Positions 5,636 to 5,736 of a stretch of DNA of 5,736 nucleotides are shown piece after piece. Every line of letters starts with the position of its first letter. Positions within the stretch are counted from its first letter, which is position 1. The notes below the pieces were generated by a model. The model worked only from the letters and a program-made list of their open reading frames with translations, did not search any database and was not told the origin of the DNA. The stretch is from Coxiellaceae bacterium (GTDB lineage: Bacteria > Pseudomonadota > Gammaproteobacteria > Coxiellales > Coxiellaceae), in NCBI GenBank assembly GCA_014238325.1, contig JABABH010000093.1, positions 1 to 5,736 on the forward strand, read 5' to 3'. Position numbers and translations under genes: made by a program.

Positions 5636-5736
5636 TAGGAATGAGAGGGCAAACTCTCTCGTTTCGACAAAATTTCATCAATGAGGCCATAATTCAAGGC
5701 TTCTGATGCCGTTAAAAAATAATCACGGTTCGTATC
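5635..5736 (-). CDS. clpP: ATP-dependent Clp protease proteolytic subunit ClpP, C-terminal end (partial)
   Basis: ClpP forms the double-ring serine protease chamber that degrades proteins fed in by ClpX. Only the last 33 residues are in the window; the start, the catalytic Ser and the catalytic His lie beyond the right edge. The fragment starts DTNRDYFLTASEALNYGL, matching the E. coli end [20 protein letters not shown]. The second Asp of DTNRD (5724..5722) aligns with the catalytic Asp of the Ser-His-Asp triad. After GLIDEILSKR the tail runs about eight residues beyond where E. coli ends (ESLPSHS) and stops at TAA 5637..5635. Directly upstream of clpX on the same strand, as is usual in bacteria. 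Confidence 0.95.
   Translation of the reverse strand, partial: DTNRDYFLTASEALNYGLIDEILSKRESLPSHS

Noticed and set aside
5641..5660. GAGAG/CTCTC inverted repeat at the clpP 3' end as a terminator
   Set aside because: It is inside the coding region and more than 20 bases from the T-rich stretch, too far for an intrinsic terminator.
1..5736. Mobile element, CRISPR array, tRNA or rRNA
   Set aside because: I saw no transposase, terminal repeats, regularly spaced repeats or RNA gene signature. Nearly all of the window is accounted for by conserved housekeeping genes.

Overview
The window is a compact run of housekeeping genes, all on the minus strand. In transcription order (right to left) they are: the C-terminal end of clpP, complete clpX, complete lon, a small DUF1289-type cysteine-motif gene, and complete prfB (release factor 2). 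The adjacent clpP-clpX-lon order, the bacterial RF2 frameshift signal and protein sequences close to Escherichia coli point to a gammaproteobacterium. The moderately AT-rich DNA and Lys-rich protein tails would fit a Legionellales-like or host-associated lineage, but that placement is inference only.

Right part (5735 down to 4103): the ClpP fragment carries the last 33 residues, including the DxxRD segment with the catalytic Asp. A 245-base spacer follows. It holds a weak terminator candidate just after clpP, a perfect TATAAT -10 box, and a well-formed terminator hairpin with a six-U tract only 38 bases before the clpX start. Together these look like a clpX leader with a possible attenuator. 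ClpX has its zinc-binding domain and all AAA+ motifs.

Middle (4102 to 1439): a 119-base clpX-lon spacer holds a plausible sigma-70 promoter that begins inside the clpX 3' end, and a 20-codon ORF with a good ribosome binding site. Lon is complete (830 residues) with an intact ATPase and Ser-Lys dyad, and has basic extensions at both ends.

Left part (1438 to 1): a 60-residue DUF1289 protein precedes prfB. RF2 is 365 residues and is made only after +1 frameshifting at an in-frame UGA, codon 26. A conceptual translation starting after the UGA therefore misses the first 33 residues. prfB ends in tandem UGA UGA, followed by a short hairpin and six Us. The remaining 50 bases at the left edge contain no gene I can name.

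Functionally, ClpXP and Lon are the two main soluble ATP-dependent proteases for regulatory and misfolded proteins, and RF2 terminates translation at UGA and UAA. No new defence, mobile or biosynthetic system is visible. The points worth a second look are regulatory: the clpX leader, the RF2 circuit and the small ORFs in leaders and spacers.
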